Shown here in pieces: positions 19,518 through 29,000 of a stretch of DNA of 64,000 nt. Under the pieces are notes generated by a model. It was not told where the DNA came from. It was given only the letters and a program-made list of their open reading frames with translations, and made no database searches. The position numbers and the translations under genes are program-made. Where the stretch lies: contig NZ_JABWGN010000015.1 of assembly GCF_013363975.1 (NCBI RefSeq), positions 1 through 64,000 of the forward strand, in the 5' to 3' direction. The stretch's first letter is position 1. Every line of letters begins with the position of its first letter. This stretch comes from Nonomuraea montanisoli. Lineage in GTDB: Bacteria; Actinomycetota; Actinomycetes; Streptosporangiales; Streptosporangiaceae.

Positions 19518-20308
19518 CCGTCGGCGAGCTGGTGAGCGACGAGGCGTTGGCGCGCTGGCTGCCGTTCCGGGGACTGACCGGCACCGAGCCGGGCGCGCTG
19601 CCGATGTACTGCCTGCCGCACGCGGGCGGCGCCGCCTCGGCGTTCCGGGTGTGGCAGCGCAAGCTGCCCGGCGTCGCCGTGCAGCCGGTGCAGCCGCCGG
19701 GCCGGGAGAGCCGGCACAAGGAGCCGCCATACCTGCGGATGGCCCCGCTCGTGTCGGACCTCGCCGACGTCGTGCTCGCCGACGTGGAGCTGTCGGCGGC
19801 CGGCCGCAGGTACACCCTGTACGGCCACAGCCTGGGCGCCATCGTGGCGTTCGAGCTGGTCCGGGAGATCCGGCGGCGCGGCGGCCCGGAGCCGGTGCAC
19901 CTGTTCGTGTCCGGCTCCGACGCCCCGCACGTCACGGAGGAGTCGGGGCCGCCGGTCGGCGGGATGAGCAGGCCGGAGCTGGTGGCGCTGCTGCGCGGGC
20001 TCGGCGGCACCCCCGAGTGGCTGCTGTCCGACCCCGAGGCGCTGGACATGGTGCTGCCGTCGGTGCAGGCCGACTTCACCGTCAAGGAGACGTACGTCTA
20101 CCAGGAGGAGGCGCCGCTGGACGTGCCGATCTCGGCGTTGTGCGGGGAGACCGACCCGCGGGTCTCGCCGGTGAAGCTGGCCAGGTGGCTGGACCAGACG
20201 GCCCGCGAGTTCCTGCTGCACGGGTTCGACGGCGGGCACTTCGCGGTGTTCGAGCAGGCGCAGCGGACCCATCGCATCCTGGCGGAGGCGCTGCGGCCGT
20301 GGGTGTGA
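19514..20308 (+). CDS. Type II thioesterase
   Basis: A 264-residue alpha/beta hydrolase of the RifR/GrsT-type external thioesterases that clear stalled or mis-primed acyl groups from PKS carrier proteins. The nucleophile is Ser106 in YGHSLGA; the other triad members are Asp in CGETDPRV and His in DGGHFAVF. The N-terminal CLPHAGG oxyanion segment is present. The ATG overlaps the FkbH stop (ATGA). As a discrete enzyme it does editing, and its presence does not explain release of the final chain. Confidence 0.93.
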   Translation: MTVGELVSDEALARWLPFRGLTGTEPGALPMYCLPHAGGAASAFRVWQRKLPGVAVQPVQPPGRESRHKEPPYLRMAPLVSDLADVVLADVELSAAGRRYTLYGHSLGAIVAFELVREIRRRGGPEPVHLFVSGSDAPHVTEESGPPVGGMSRPELVALLRGLGGTPEWLLSDPEALDMVLPSVQADFTVKETYVYQEEAPLDVPISALCGETDPRVSPVKLARWLDQTAREFLLHGFDGGHFAVFEQAQRTHRILAEALRPWV

Positions 20309-21042
20309 CGGCTCGTCCGGTGACGGTGCGGGAGTGGCTGCCACTCCCGCACCGTCCGCGTGTGGAGCCCCTGGGGGCGGCGGTCGAGGTGTGGAAGGTG
20401 CGGCTCGACCGTCCCGCCCGCCCCGAGTGGCGGGGCTGGCTGTCCGCCGCCGAGCGCGACCGGGCGGCCGGCTTCGCCGACGCGGGGGAGCGGCACCGGT
20501 ACGTGGTGGCGCACGCGGCGCTGCGGTCCGTGCTCGGGCGGCTGTGCGGCGTGGCCCCGGAGGACGTCGGGTTCACGACGGAGGAGTCCGGCCGGCCGTG
20601 CCTGCGGGCCGGACCCGACTTCAACCTGTCGCACTCCGGCGACCGGGCCCTGATCGCCGTCGCCGCCTCCGGCACGCGCGTGGGCGTGGACGTCGAGCGG
20701 ATCCGCGCCGACCTCGACCACCTGGAGCTGGCCCGGCGCATGTACCAGCCGGAGGAGGCCGCGCGGGTGCGTGAGCGCGGCCTGGCGGAGTACTTCCGGC
20801 TGTGGACCGCCAAGGAGGCGTACGTCAAGGCCACCGGCGCCGGGCTGGCCGGCCTGCGCGGCTGCCTGGTCACGGACTCGGTGACGGGCTGCTGGGTCAC
20901 CGAGACGGCAGAGGGGAGCGCGACGGTGTCGTCGCGCTCCCCGAGCCAAGGGCCGTGGCCGGTGCGCTGGCTGGACGTGGCCCCCGGCTACGCCGCCGCC
21001 CTGGTCACGACCGCTTGGACACCGGCACCACGTACCGGGTGA
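20305..21042 (+). CDS. Sfp-type 4'-phosphopantetheinyl transferase
   Basis: A 245-residue transferase that converts apo-ACP to holo-ACP using CoA. The family motifs are clear: NLSHSGDRALIAV, then VGVDVERIR with Mg-binding Asp and Glu, and WTAKEAYVKATG. It presumably serves all PKS carriers in the cluster. The start is taken as GTG 20305, which overlaps the thioesterase stop (GTGA) as elsewhere in this operon; GTG 20320 and 20326 are alternatives. Its 3' end runs 38 bases into the 3' end of the convergent acyl-CoA dehydrogenase gene, so the two transcripts are antisense at their ends. Confidence 0.93.
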   Translation: MTARPVTVREWLPLPHRPRVEPLGAAVEVWKVRLDRPARPEWRGWLSAAERDRAAGFADAGERHRYVVAHAALRSVLGRLCGVAPEDVGFTTEESGRPCLRAGPDFNLSHSGDRALIAVAASGTRVGVDVERIRADLDHLELARRMYQPEEAARVRERGLAEYFRLWTAKEAYVKATGAGLAGLRGCLVTDSVTGCWVTETAEGSATVSSRSPSQGPWPVRWLDVAPGYAAALVTTAWTPAPRTG

Positions 21043-22165
21043 ACACCAGGTCCCGCAGCACGTCGTCGCCGCCCTCGACGATCGAGACGTACCTCATGTC
21101 GCGGGCCAGCTTGCCGATGACCGACTCGTGCGTGTACCCCAGCCCGCCGAACATCTCCGACGCCGTCGAGGCGATCTGCCAGCCGGTCTGCCCGCAGAAC
21201 ATCTTCGTCGTCAGCGCCTGCTTCAGCGTGCCCGTGCGCAGGAACTCCTCGCCCGCGTCCGGCCGGGCCGCGATCGCGTCGTACGCCCGCGCCGCGGTCA
21301 GGCACTGGTTGGTCATGACCTCGATCTGCATCTCGAACTGCCCCAGCCGGGAGGCGAACACCGCGTTGGCCGTCAGCGGCGCCCCCTTCACCGACTTCGC
21401 CTTGCCGTAGTCCATGCACACGTCGCGGATGCGGCGGGCGACGCCGAGCGCCGTGGTGGCGATCAGGATGCGGCTCGCGTTCAGCCCCACCTCCAGCAGG
21501 CGCAGCCCGTTGCCGCGCAGCACGTTGGCCGCCGGCACGCGCACCCCCGACAGCGACACCTGGTAGGTGGCCGACGAGCGCAGCCCGATGACGTCCCACC
21601 GCTTGTCCACGGTGACGCCCGGGGTGTCGCGCGGGACGAGCACCGCCAGGTAGCCCGACGGGTCCTTCTGGCTGCGCGCGATCACCACGAGGAACTGCGC
21701 GAAGCCGGTGTTCGTGGAGAACGCCTTCTGCCCGTCGAGGACGACCGTGTCGCCCTCGACCCGGGCCGTCGTCGTCATGCGGGCCAGCTCGCTGCCCGCC
21801 GCGTGCTCGCTGCCCAGCGTGGCGGCGAAGCCGTTCTCCGCCACCAGCCGGCCGAGATGCCGCTCCTTCAGCTCCTCCGAGCCGTACCAGGTCACCATGC
21901 TCGTCGTCAGGATCGGGATGAACAGGGTGAACGCCACCCCGGCGTCGTGGTAGGCCAGCTCGCTGGTGATGCGGACGCTCTCCTCCAGGCCGAGGCCCAG
22001 CCCGCCATGCTCCTTGGGCAGCCACCAGTTGGCCAGGCCCGTCCCGGCGAAGCGCTCGTACAGGGGCAGCGGCGCCTCGGCCAGCGAGTCGAGGTAGGCG
22101 TCGTTGCCGGTCAGCTCGCGCCGGGCGAAGCCCTGGACCGCGCGCAGGTACTCGGGCTGCTTCAT
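21005..22165 (-). CDS. Acyl-CoA dehydrogenase, last gene of the minus-strand PKS operon
   Basis: A 386-residue flavoprotein of the acyl-CoA dehydrogenase family. It has a helical N-terminal domain, the FAD-contact segment GSEHAAGSELARM, DGQKAFSTNTG, and Glu364 in VEGGDD at the catalytic-base position. It differs clearly from the hydroxymalonyl-pathway dehydrogenase across the convergent junction. It begins 4 bases after the stop of the AT-less PKS, with AGGAG just upstream, so it is co-expressed with that module. Plausible roles are alpha,beta-desaturation of an ACP-bound intermediate, making a starter or extender acid, or a duplicate step in the extender pathway. The sequence does not decide between these. 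Confidence 0.88.
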   Translation of the reverse strand: MKQPEYLRAVQGFARRELTGNDAYLDSLAEAPLPLYERFAGTGLANWWLPKEHGGLGLGLEESVRITSELAYHDAGVAFTLFIPILTTSMVTWYGSEELKERHLGRLVAENGFAATLGSEHAAGSELARMTTTARVEGDTVVLDGQKAFSTNTGFAQFLVVIARSQKDPSGYLAVLVPRDTPGVTVDKRWDVIGLRSSATYQVSLSGVRVPAANVLRGNGLRLLEVGLNASRILIATTALGVARRIRDVCMDYGKAKSVKGAPLTANAVFASRLGQFEMQIEVMTNQCLTAARAYDAIAARPDAGEEFLRTGTLKQALTTKMFCGQTGWQIASTASEMFGGLGYTHESVIGKLARDMRYVSIVEGGDDVLRDLVFTRYVVPVSKRS

Positions 22166-22169
22166 CGGC

Positions 22170-25100
22170 TCACTCCTGCTCGTCGCGCGCGTCGAGCAGC
22201 TCGGCGAGCCGGCGCACCGTCGGGCACTCCAGCAGGCCGGTGACCGGCACGGACGCGTTCAGCTGCCTGCGGACCCGGGTGGTGAGCTCGATCGCGAGCA
22301 GCGAGTGGCCGCCGAGCTCGAAGAAGTTGTCCAGCGCGCCGATCGGCTCGATGCCGAGCACCCGCGACCAGATCGCGGCCAGCGTCGCCTCGGTGCCCTC
22401 GCGCGGCTCGACGTAGGCGTTGTTCAGCTCCGGCCGCGGGTGCCGCTCCTGGTCGTCGTCATCGTCGCCGGCCTCGTGGATGTCGCCGGTGACCCACTGC
22501 GCCAGCCGCGCCTCCAGCGGGCCGGTCGAGATGACGAAGTGCCCGGCCCGGTCGGCCGCCGACAGCGCCCGCTCGAACACGCCCACGCCCTCGGCCGGGG
22601 TCATCGCGTAGTCGACGACCGCGCCGCTGTGCCCGGCCACCCGGTCGGGGTCGATGTTCCAGGTGTCCCAGTCGACGGTCACCCACCGGCCCTCGCCCGC
22701 CGTGCGGGCCGCGCGGACGTAGGCGTCCAGCGCCGCGTTCGCCGCCGCGTACGGGGCGAGCGTCATGCCGCCCAGCACCGACGCGATCGACGACAGCGTG
22801 ATGCGCCGGTCGGGGCACTGCTCGCCGAGCACCTTCTGCAGCACGTGGAAGCCGGTCACCTTGGCCGCCAGGTGCGCGTCGCACTGCTGACGGTCCATCA
22901 GGTGCGCGAAGTTGAAGTACGCGCCGTCCTGCACGCCCGCGCCGTGCACCACCACGTCGATCGCGCCGAAGCGGGCCACCGCCTCCGACACGACCGCGCG
23001 CATCGCCTCCTCGTCGGCCACGTCGGCCGACAGGGCGAGCACCGTCGCGCCGCGGGCCTCCAGGTCGCGGATGTTGACGATGTGCCGGGCCGTGCGCTCC
23101 GTCCCGGGCGGCACGTCGGCGAGGAAGGCGTCCCACTCCTCGCGCGGCGGCAGCGCCGAGCGGGCCGTGAGCACCAGCCGGCAGCCGTACGTGCTCGCCA
23201 GGTGCCGGGCGAGCACCAGGCCGACGTCGCCGAGACCGCCGGTGATGAGCACGGTGTCGCCGTCGCGGAACCCGCGCTCCTCGGGGGCGGGCTCCTCCAC
23301 CGGGTACTGCCGGTAGTCCCGCAGCCACGTCTCGCCCGCGCGCAGCGCCACCGGCCCCTCGTGCGGGCAGACCGCCGCGGCCAGCACCTGCTCGGCCAGC
23401 GCCGTCAGGTCCCGGCCCGGCTCGGCGCCGTCCACGTCCACGCTGCGGCAGCGCAGCCGCGGGTTCTCCTGCTGCAGGCTCGGCGCGAGGGCGGCGAGCG
23501 TGGAATGCTCCGGGTGACGCAGGTCGGCGCCGGAGACGCCCACCGCGTACGAGGTGAGCAGCACCAGCTCGGCCCGCGGCGCCGACCCCGTGTTGTCCAC
23601 CAGCTCCCGCGCCAGGGACAGCGCCGAGTAGAAGCCGCGGGCCTGCTCGGCCGTGAAGTGCTCCACCGGGTCCGCGCCCGGGGCGGCCTCGGGGCTCGCC
23701 AGGCTGAAGCCGTGGACGATCGCGCGCGGCGCGGCCACCAGCGAGTAGAACAGCTCGGCCACGTCGTCGGCCTTGCCGGGCCGGATCGTGAAGTCGCCGC
23801 CGTCGTCCTGGCCGAACCGGTCGCCGGAGCGCACCGTCGTCACCTCGGCGCCGGCCCGCGTGAGCCGCTCCACCAGCGCCTCGCCCCGCTCGTCGCCGGA
23901 GAACACCAGCCACGGGCCCGCCAGGCGCAGCCGCTCGTCCAGACCGGCGAGGGGCAGCGGGTGCGGCCGCCAGGTCGGCAGGTACGTCCAGTGCCGCAGG
24001 TCGAAGTCCTTGCCGGGGCCCTGCTGCCGGGCCTGGGCCTGCGCCGCCGGGTTGGGCTTGATCCAGTACCGGCGGCGCTGGAACGGGTAGGTCGGCAGCT
24101 CCACCCGGCGGCCCTCGCCGCCGTGCAGCGCCGGCCAGTCGATCGCCGCGCCGGCCAGCCACAGCCGCGCCACCGTGGCCAGCAGCCACTCGGCGGCCGG
24201 GACGTCGCCGTCCGGCGCGACCGCGATCTCCTCGACGGCCTGGCCCGCGCCGTCGCCCTTCAGCACGTGGACGCCCACGGCGCCGAGCCCGTCGGCCAGC
24301 GCGCCCAGGGCCCGCTCCCGGTCCCCGCCCGACGTCTCACCGGCCGACGGCGAGGCGATGCTCGCTGCGCCCGACGGGGAGACCCCGGCACGGCGCAGGA
24401 CCGTGTCCACGGCCGCCCGCAGCTCGCCCCACCAGGCGTCCGGCACACCGGAGTCCGGCGCGCTCAGCCGTACCTTCGGGTTGCGCCGCTGCGTCTTGCC
24501 GCCGATCCACCGCGACGGGTCGCCCAGCGCGGCCACCGCGTCGTCCCGGTCGCGGCACACCACCGCGCGCCGCAGCGCGAAACCGCCCCGCGACACCTGC
24601 AGCGTGAACGCCACGTCCGCGAGATCGTCGTCGCCCGCCTCCTCCGCGAGGTGCGCCCGCAGCCGCTCGGTCACGTCCGTCAGCGCCTGCTCGTCGGCCG
24701 CCGAGAACACCAGCAGGTGCGGTCCCGGCCGCGCCGGGCGGGCCGGCCGCGGCGGCGCCTGCTCCAGCACGACGTGCGCGTTCGTGCCGCCCAGCCCGAA
24801 CGAGCTGACCCCGGCCCGGCGCGGATGCGGCCCCGCCGTCCACGGCCGGTGCTCCTTCAGCACCGTGAACCGGTCCTGGGCGCCGGCCAGGGCCGGGTTC
24901 GGCGTCTCGTAGTCGGGGGTGCCCGGCAGGAGCTCGTGCTTGAGCGTCATGGCGGCCCGCATCAGCCCGGTCACGCCGGAGGCGCGGTCGAGGTGACCCA
25001 GGCTCGGCTTCAGCGAGCCCAGCACGCACGGCGTCTCCCGCGTCTGCGCGAACACCCGGTTCATCGCCGCCAGCTCGATCGAGTCGCCCAGCATCGTGCC

Positions 25101-26054
25101 CGTGGCGTGGCACTCCACGTAGCCGACCGTGTCCGGCTTGACCCCGGCCACGCCCAGCGCCGACTCGATCACCTCGGCCTGGCCGTCCACGCCCGGCGCG
25201 GTGTAGCCGGCCCGCAGCCGGCCGTCGTTGTTGGCCGCCGACCCCAGGATGACCGCGTGGATCACGTCGCCGTCGGCCAGCGCGTCGGACATGCGCTTGA
25301 GCGCCACCACGCCGGCGCCGCTGCCCATCACGGTGCCGCTCGCCTCGGCGTCGAAGCTGCGCACCCGGCCGTCGGGCGACATGATGCCGCCCTGCTCGTA
25401 CAGGTAGCCGGACGGCTGCGGCAGCGGCGTGAACGCGCCGCCCGCCACGGCGATGTCGCACTCGTACGTCAGCAGGCTCTGGCACGCCAGGTGCACCGAC
25501 ACGAGCGAGGTCGAGCAGAACGTCTGCACCGACACCGCCGGCCCGCGCAGCCCCAGCTTGTACGACACCAGCGAGGCCAGCGAGTCGCGCTCGTTGCCCA
25601 CGGCCATGAGCAGCGCCCCGCCCGGCTGGCCGGTGAGGTGCTGGATGTTCTGCACGATGTAGTCGGGGAACCCGCAGCCGCCGAAGACGGCCACCTGGCC
25701 GGGCACGTCGGTCGGGCAGTAGCCGGCCGCCTCCAGCGCCTCCCACGAGCACTCCAGGAACAACCGGTGCTGCGGGTCCATCGTCTCGGCCTCGCGCGGG
25801 TTGATGCCGAAGACGGTCGCGTCGAAGCGGTCGAGGCCGTCGAGCGGGCCGCCGACGCGCACGTACCGCGGGTCGGCGAGCCGGCCGGGCTCGACCCCGG
25901 CCTCCCGCAGCTCCTCGTCGGTGATCGCGCGCAGGCCCTTCACGCCGGCGAGCAGGTTCCTCCACAGCTCGCCGACGCTCGTGGCGCCCGGGAAGCGCCC
26001 GGACATGCCGATCAGCGCGACCGCGGAGTCGTAGTCGGTCTGGGTCTCGGTCAT
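22170..26054 (-). CDS. Type I PKS module lacking an acyltransferase: KS-(AT remnant)-KR-ACP
   Basis: A 1294-residue synthase, about 270 residues shorter than the neighbouring module. The KS (residues ~8-434) has Cys180 in TFCSTSL, ECHATGT and GHLDRASG. The usual KS-AT linker follows (LVFSAADEQAL, then LADVAFTLQV), as does the post-AT linker LPTYPFQRRRYW near 655. Between them lie only ~100 residues (about 530-630) without GQG-like, GHSxGE or HAFH motifs, so the AT catalytic domain is missing. The KR from about 937 has GGLGDVG and YAAANAALDAY. The ACP has Ser1251 in LGGHSLL. The start overlaps the upstream PKS stop (ATGA). An extender unit must be supplied in trans, possibly via the discrete hydroxymalonyl-ACP. 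No thioesterase domain is present. Confidence 0.93.
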   Translation of the reverse strand: MTETQTDYDSAVALIGMSGRFPGATSVGELWRNLLAGVKGLRAITDEELREAGVEPGRLADPRYVRVGGPLDGLDRFDATVFGINPREAETMDPQHRLFLECSWEALEAAGYCPTDVPGQVAVFGGCGFPDYIVQNIQHLTGQPGGALLMAVGNERDSLASLVSYKLGLRGPAVSVQTFCSTSLVSVHLACQSLLTYECDIAVAGGAFTPLPQPSGYLYEQGGIMSPDGRVRSFDAEASGTVMGSGAGVVALKRMSDALADGDVIHAVILGSAANNDGRLRAGYTAPGVDGQAEVIESALGVAGVKPDTVGYVECHATGTMLGDSIELAAMNRVFAQTRETPCVLGSLKPSLGHLDRASGVTGLMRAAMTLKHELLPGTPDYETPNPALAGAQDRFTVLKEHRPWTAGPHPRRAGVSSFGLGGTNAHVVLEQAPPRPARPARPGPHLLVFSAADEQALTDVTERLRAHLAEEAGDDDLADVAFTLQVSRGGFALRRAVVCRDRDDAVAALGDPSRWIGGKTQRRNPKVRLSAPDSGVPDAWWGELRAAVDTVLRRAGVSPSGAASIASPSAGETSGGDRERALGALADGLGAVGVHVLKGDGAGQAVEEIAVAPDGDVPAAEWLLATVARLWLAGAAIDWPALHGGEGRRVELPTYPFQRRRYWIKPNPAAQAQARQQGPGKDFDLRHWTYLPTWRPHPLPLAGLDERLRLAGPWLVFSGDERGEALVERLTRAGAEVTTVRSGDRFGQDDGGDFTIRPGKADDVAELFYSLVAAPRAIVHGFSLASPEAAPGADPVEHFTAEQARGFYSALSLARELVDNTGSAPRAELVLLTSYAVGVSGADLRHPEHSTLAALAPSLQQENPRLRCRSVDVDGAEPGRDLTALAEQVLAAAVCPHEGPVALRAGETWLRDYRQYPVEEPAPEERGFRDGDTVLITGGLGDVGLVLARHLASTYGCRLVLTARSALPPREEWDAFLADVPPGTERTARHIVNIRDLEARGATVLALSADVADEEAMRAVVSEAVARFGAIDVVVHGAGVQDGAYFNFAHLMDRQQCDAHLAAKVTGFHVLQKVLGEQCPDRRITLSSIASVLGGMTLAPYAAANAALDAYVRAARTAGEGRWVTVDWDTWNIDPDRVAGHSGAVVDYAMTPAEGVGVFERALSAADRAGHFVISTGPLEARLAQWVTGDIHEAGDDDDDQERHPRPELNNAYVEPREGTEATLAAIWSRVLGIEPIGALDNFFELGGHSLLAIELTTRVRRQLNASVPVTGLLECPTVRRLAELLDARDEQE

Positions 26055-29000
26055 GAGGTCCTTCCGCTTCTGAGCATGGTCCGGCGCTGGGCGATGCGGG
26101 AGCGCTGCTGGTCACGGGCGTCGGCCGGCTGCTCCTCGGGCTCCTGGCCGGCGCGGGCCGCCTCCGCCAGGGAGGCGATGGTGGGCGCCTGGTAGAGGAT
26201 GTGTGGCGGCAGGTAGGACAGCTCCAGCGCCCGCCTGACCTCGGCGATGATCTCCATGCCGAGCAGCGAGTTGCCGCCGAGCTCGAAGAAGTTGTCGTGC
26301 ACGCCGACCTGCTCCAGGCCGAGCGCCTCGGCCCACACGCCGGCGATGGTCTCCTCGGCGGGCGTCTGCGGCTCGACGTACGCGGTGGACAGGTCGGGCC
26401 GTGGGTGCCGGCCGAAGGCGTCGCGGATCTTCTTGACCGTCGCTTGGTGGCTCTCGATGGACGACTTCCGGCTCATCGCGACGAGCGGCGCGAAGTCCTG
26501 CGTGGAGGCCACCACGTGCCGCTCGCCGCTGGCCAGCACGCGCAGCAGCGTCTGCCAGCCCTGGTCGAAGGTGAGGCCGAAGTTCTCCCGGTACCAGGTG
26601 AAGTACTGCTTGGAGCCCTCGTCGTAGTTCTCCAGGCCGTCGGTCCAGCCGTTCCACGTCCACTCGCACCAGTCGACCGAGGTGACGTGGACGCCGGGCA
26701 GCTCGTCGCTCAGCGCGAACGCGTCGAGGAAGGCGTTGGCCGCGCAGTAGTCGACCTGGCCGGCGCCGCCGCCCGTGGCCGAGGTGGTGGAGGAGTAGAG
26801 GGCCAGGAAGTCGACCGGCACGTCCCGCAGCACCTCGGCCAGCGCCAGGGTGCCGCCGACCTTCGGGGCGAGGACGCGCTCGACGTCGGCGGCGGTCTTG
26901 AACTGCATGAGGCCGACCGCGGGCACGCCCGCGCAGTGGACGACGCCGTTCAGCTCGCCGTACCGGTCGAGCGCGGCGTCCACCGCCCGGCGCACGTCCT
27001 CGACGCGCGACACGTCGCCCGCGACGGTGACGACCTCGGCGCCGGCCGCCTCCAGCCGGAGCAGCCCTTCCAGGCGGCGGCGCACCTCGGCGGCCGTGCC
27101 GTCGGAGGCGAGGACCGCGTTCCACTGGTCGCGGGGCGGCACGGGAGTGCGGCCGAGCAGCACGAGCCGGGCCTGGAACTGCTCGGCCAGCCGCTCGGCC
27201 ATGGCCAGGCCGATGCCGCCGAGCCCGCCGGTGACGATGTACGCGCCGCCGGGCCTGACCTGGGCGACGGGCGGATTCTGCTCGATGACGGAGGCGTCGA
27301 GGGCCTCGTAGTCGGGGATCCAGCGCCCGCCGCCGCGCAGGGCGACGACCTGGTCGGCCGGCTCGGCCCGCAGCTCGGCGAGCAGCGCCCCGCCGGACAG
27401 GCCCTCCGGCTCCACGTCGATGAGGCGGGTGGTGACGCGCGGGTACTCGACGGGGATCAGCCGGGTCGGGCCGAGCAGCGTGCCCCGCGCGGACGCCACC
27501 CGGTCGCCGGGATGGACCTTCTGGCCGCCGGTGGTGACGATGTCCAGCGACCAGCCGGGCAGGCCGAGGTCGCCCGCGGCCTTGGCCAGGCCGATCAGCG
27601 TGTGCAGGCCGCGCTGGAGGCAGTCCGGGGTGGACTGGGCGGGGTCGGCGCACCACAGGTGGACGACCCGGTCGGGGACCCGGTCGGTGGCGGCCAGCTC
27701 GCGCAGCGCGGCCAGCGCGTCCTCGGGGGAGCCGGGCCGTACGGTCAGCCCGTCCGGACCGGAGGAGAACGCCTCGCCGGGACGGACCGTCACCACCTCG
27801 CGGCCGGTGTCGCGCAGGTGCGCGAGCAGCGGCGCGGCCACGGCGTCGGCGGCGCCGGCGTCCGTGTAGAGGAGCCAGCGGGCCGCCTCGTCCTCGCGGG
27901 GCGGCCTGAGCGTGGTCTGCCGCCACACCGTCGTGTGGATCCAGCGGGTGTCGGGCAGCCGCGGGTACGCCCTGGCGATGCTCGTCGGGTCGCTCTCGTC
28001 GAACACCGGCGTGCCGCCGGAGGAGCCGAAGGCGGACTCGTCGATCTCCAGCCAGTACTCCTGGTGCTCGAACGGGTAGGACGGCAGCGGCACGCGGCCG
28101 GGGGCCCAGCCGGTGTCCTCGTGCAGGGCGGCCCAGTCGACGCTGACGCCGGTCAGCCAGAGCCGGCCGACGGCGGTGGCGAGCGCCGCGCCCGCGTCCT
28201 GCGGGTCGTTGGCGCCGGGCAGCGTGGTGACGATGAGCGGCCACTGCGCGCGGTCGCACGCCGGGTGGCCGCGGGTCAGCGCGCCCAGCGACTGGCCGGG
28301 GCCGATCTCGGCGAGCGCGAGGTCGGCGATGCCGAGCACCTTCTCCAGCGCCGCCCCGAACTCGACGGTCTCGCACATGTGCCGCGCCCAGTAGCCCGGG
28401 TCGGTGACGACCTCGGCGGTGGCGATCTCGCCGGTGACGTTGCTCAGGTACGGCAGGGCGGGCGGGTTGAGGGTGATGTTGTCGCTGATCCACGCGGTCA
28501 GCTCGGCGGCCACCGGCTGGAGCATCCGGGAGTGGAAGGCGTGCGTGGTCTCCAGCCGCCGGTGGCCGATCTTCAGCTCGCGCAGCGTGGCCATGGCCGC
28601 CTCGACGTCCTCGGCCGGGCCGGCGAGGACCGTCTGGGAGCCGGTGCGCACGGCCACGTCGAGCCGCCCGCCGTACAGGTCGCCGAGGACCGTGCGCAGC
28701 CGCCGCTCGTCGGCCGAGACCGCGAGCATGGCGCCCTCGGGCTGCGAGGTGATGAGCTTGGCCCGGTAGGCGACGAGCCGCAGCGCGTCGGGCAGCGACA
28801 GCACGCCCGCCAGGCAGGCCGCCACGTACTCGCCCAGGCTGTAGCCCACCATGATCTCCGGGGTGACGCCCCAGCGGATGAGCTGCCGGGCCAGCGCGTA
28901 CTCGGCGACGAACACGGCCGGCTGCACCAGGTGGGCCTCGGTGGTGGAGAGCGGCGCGGCGGGCTCGGCCCGGCCGAGCAGCCGGGCCAGGTCGCCGGCG

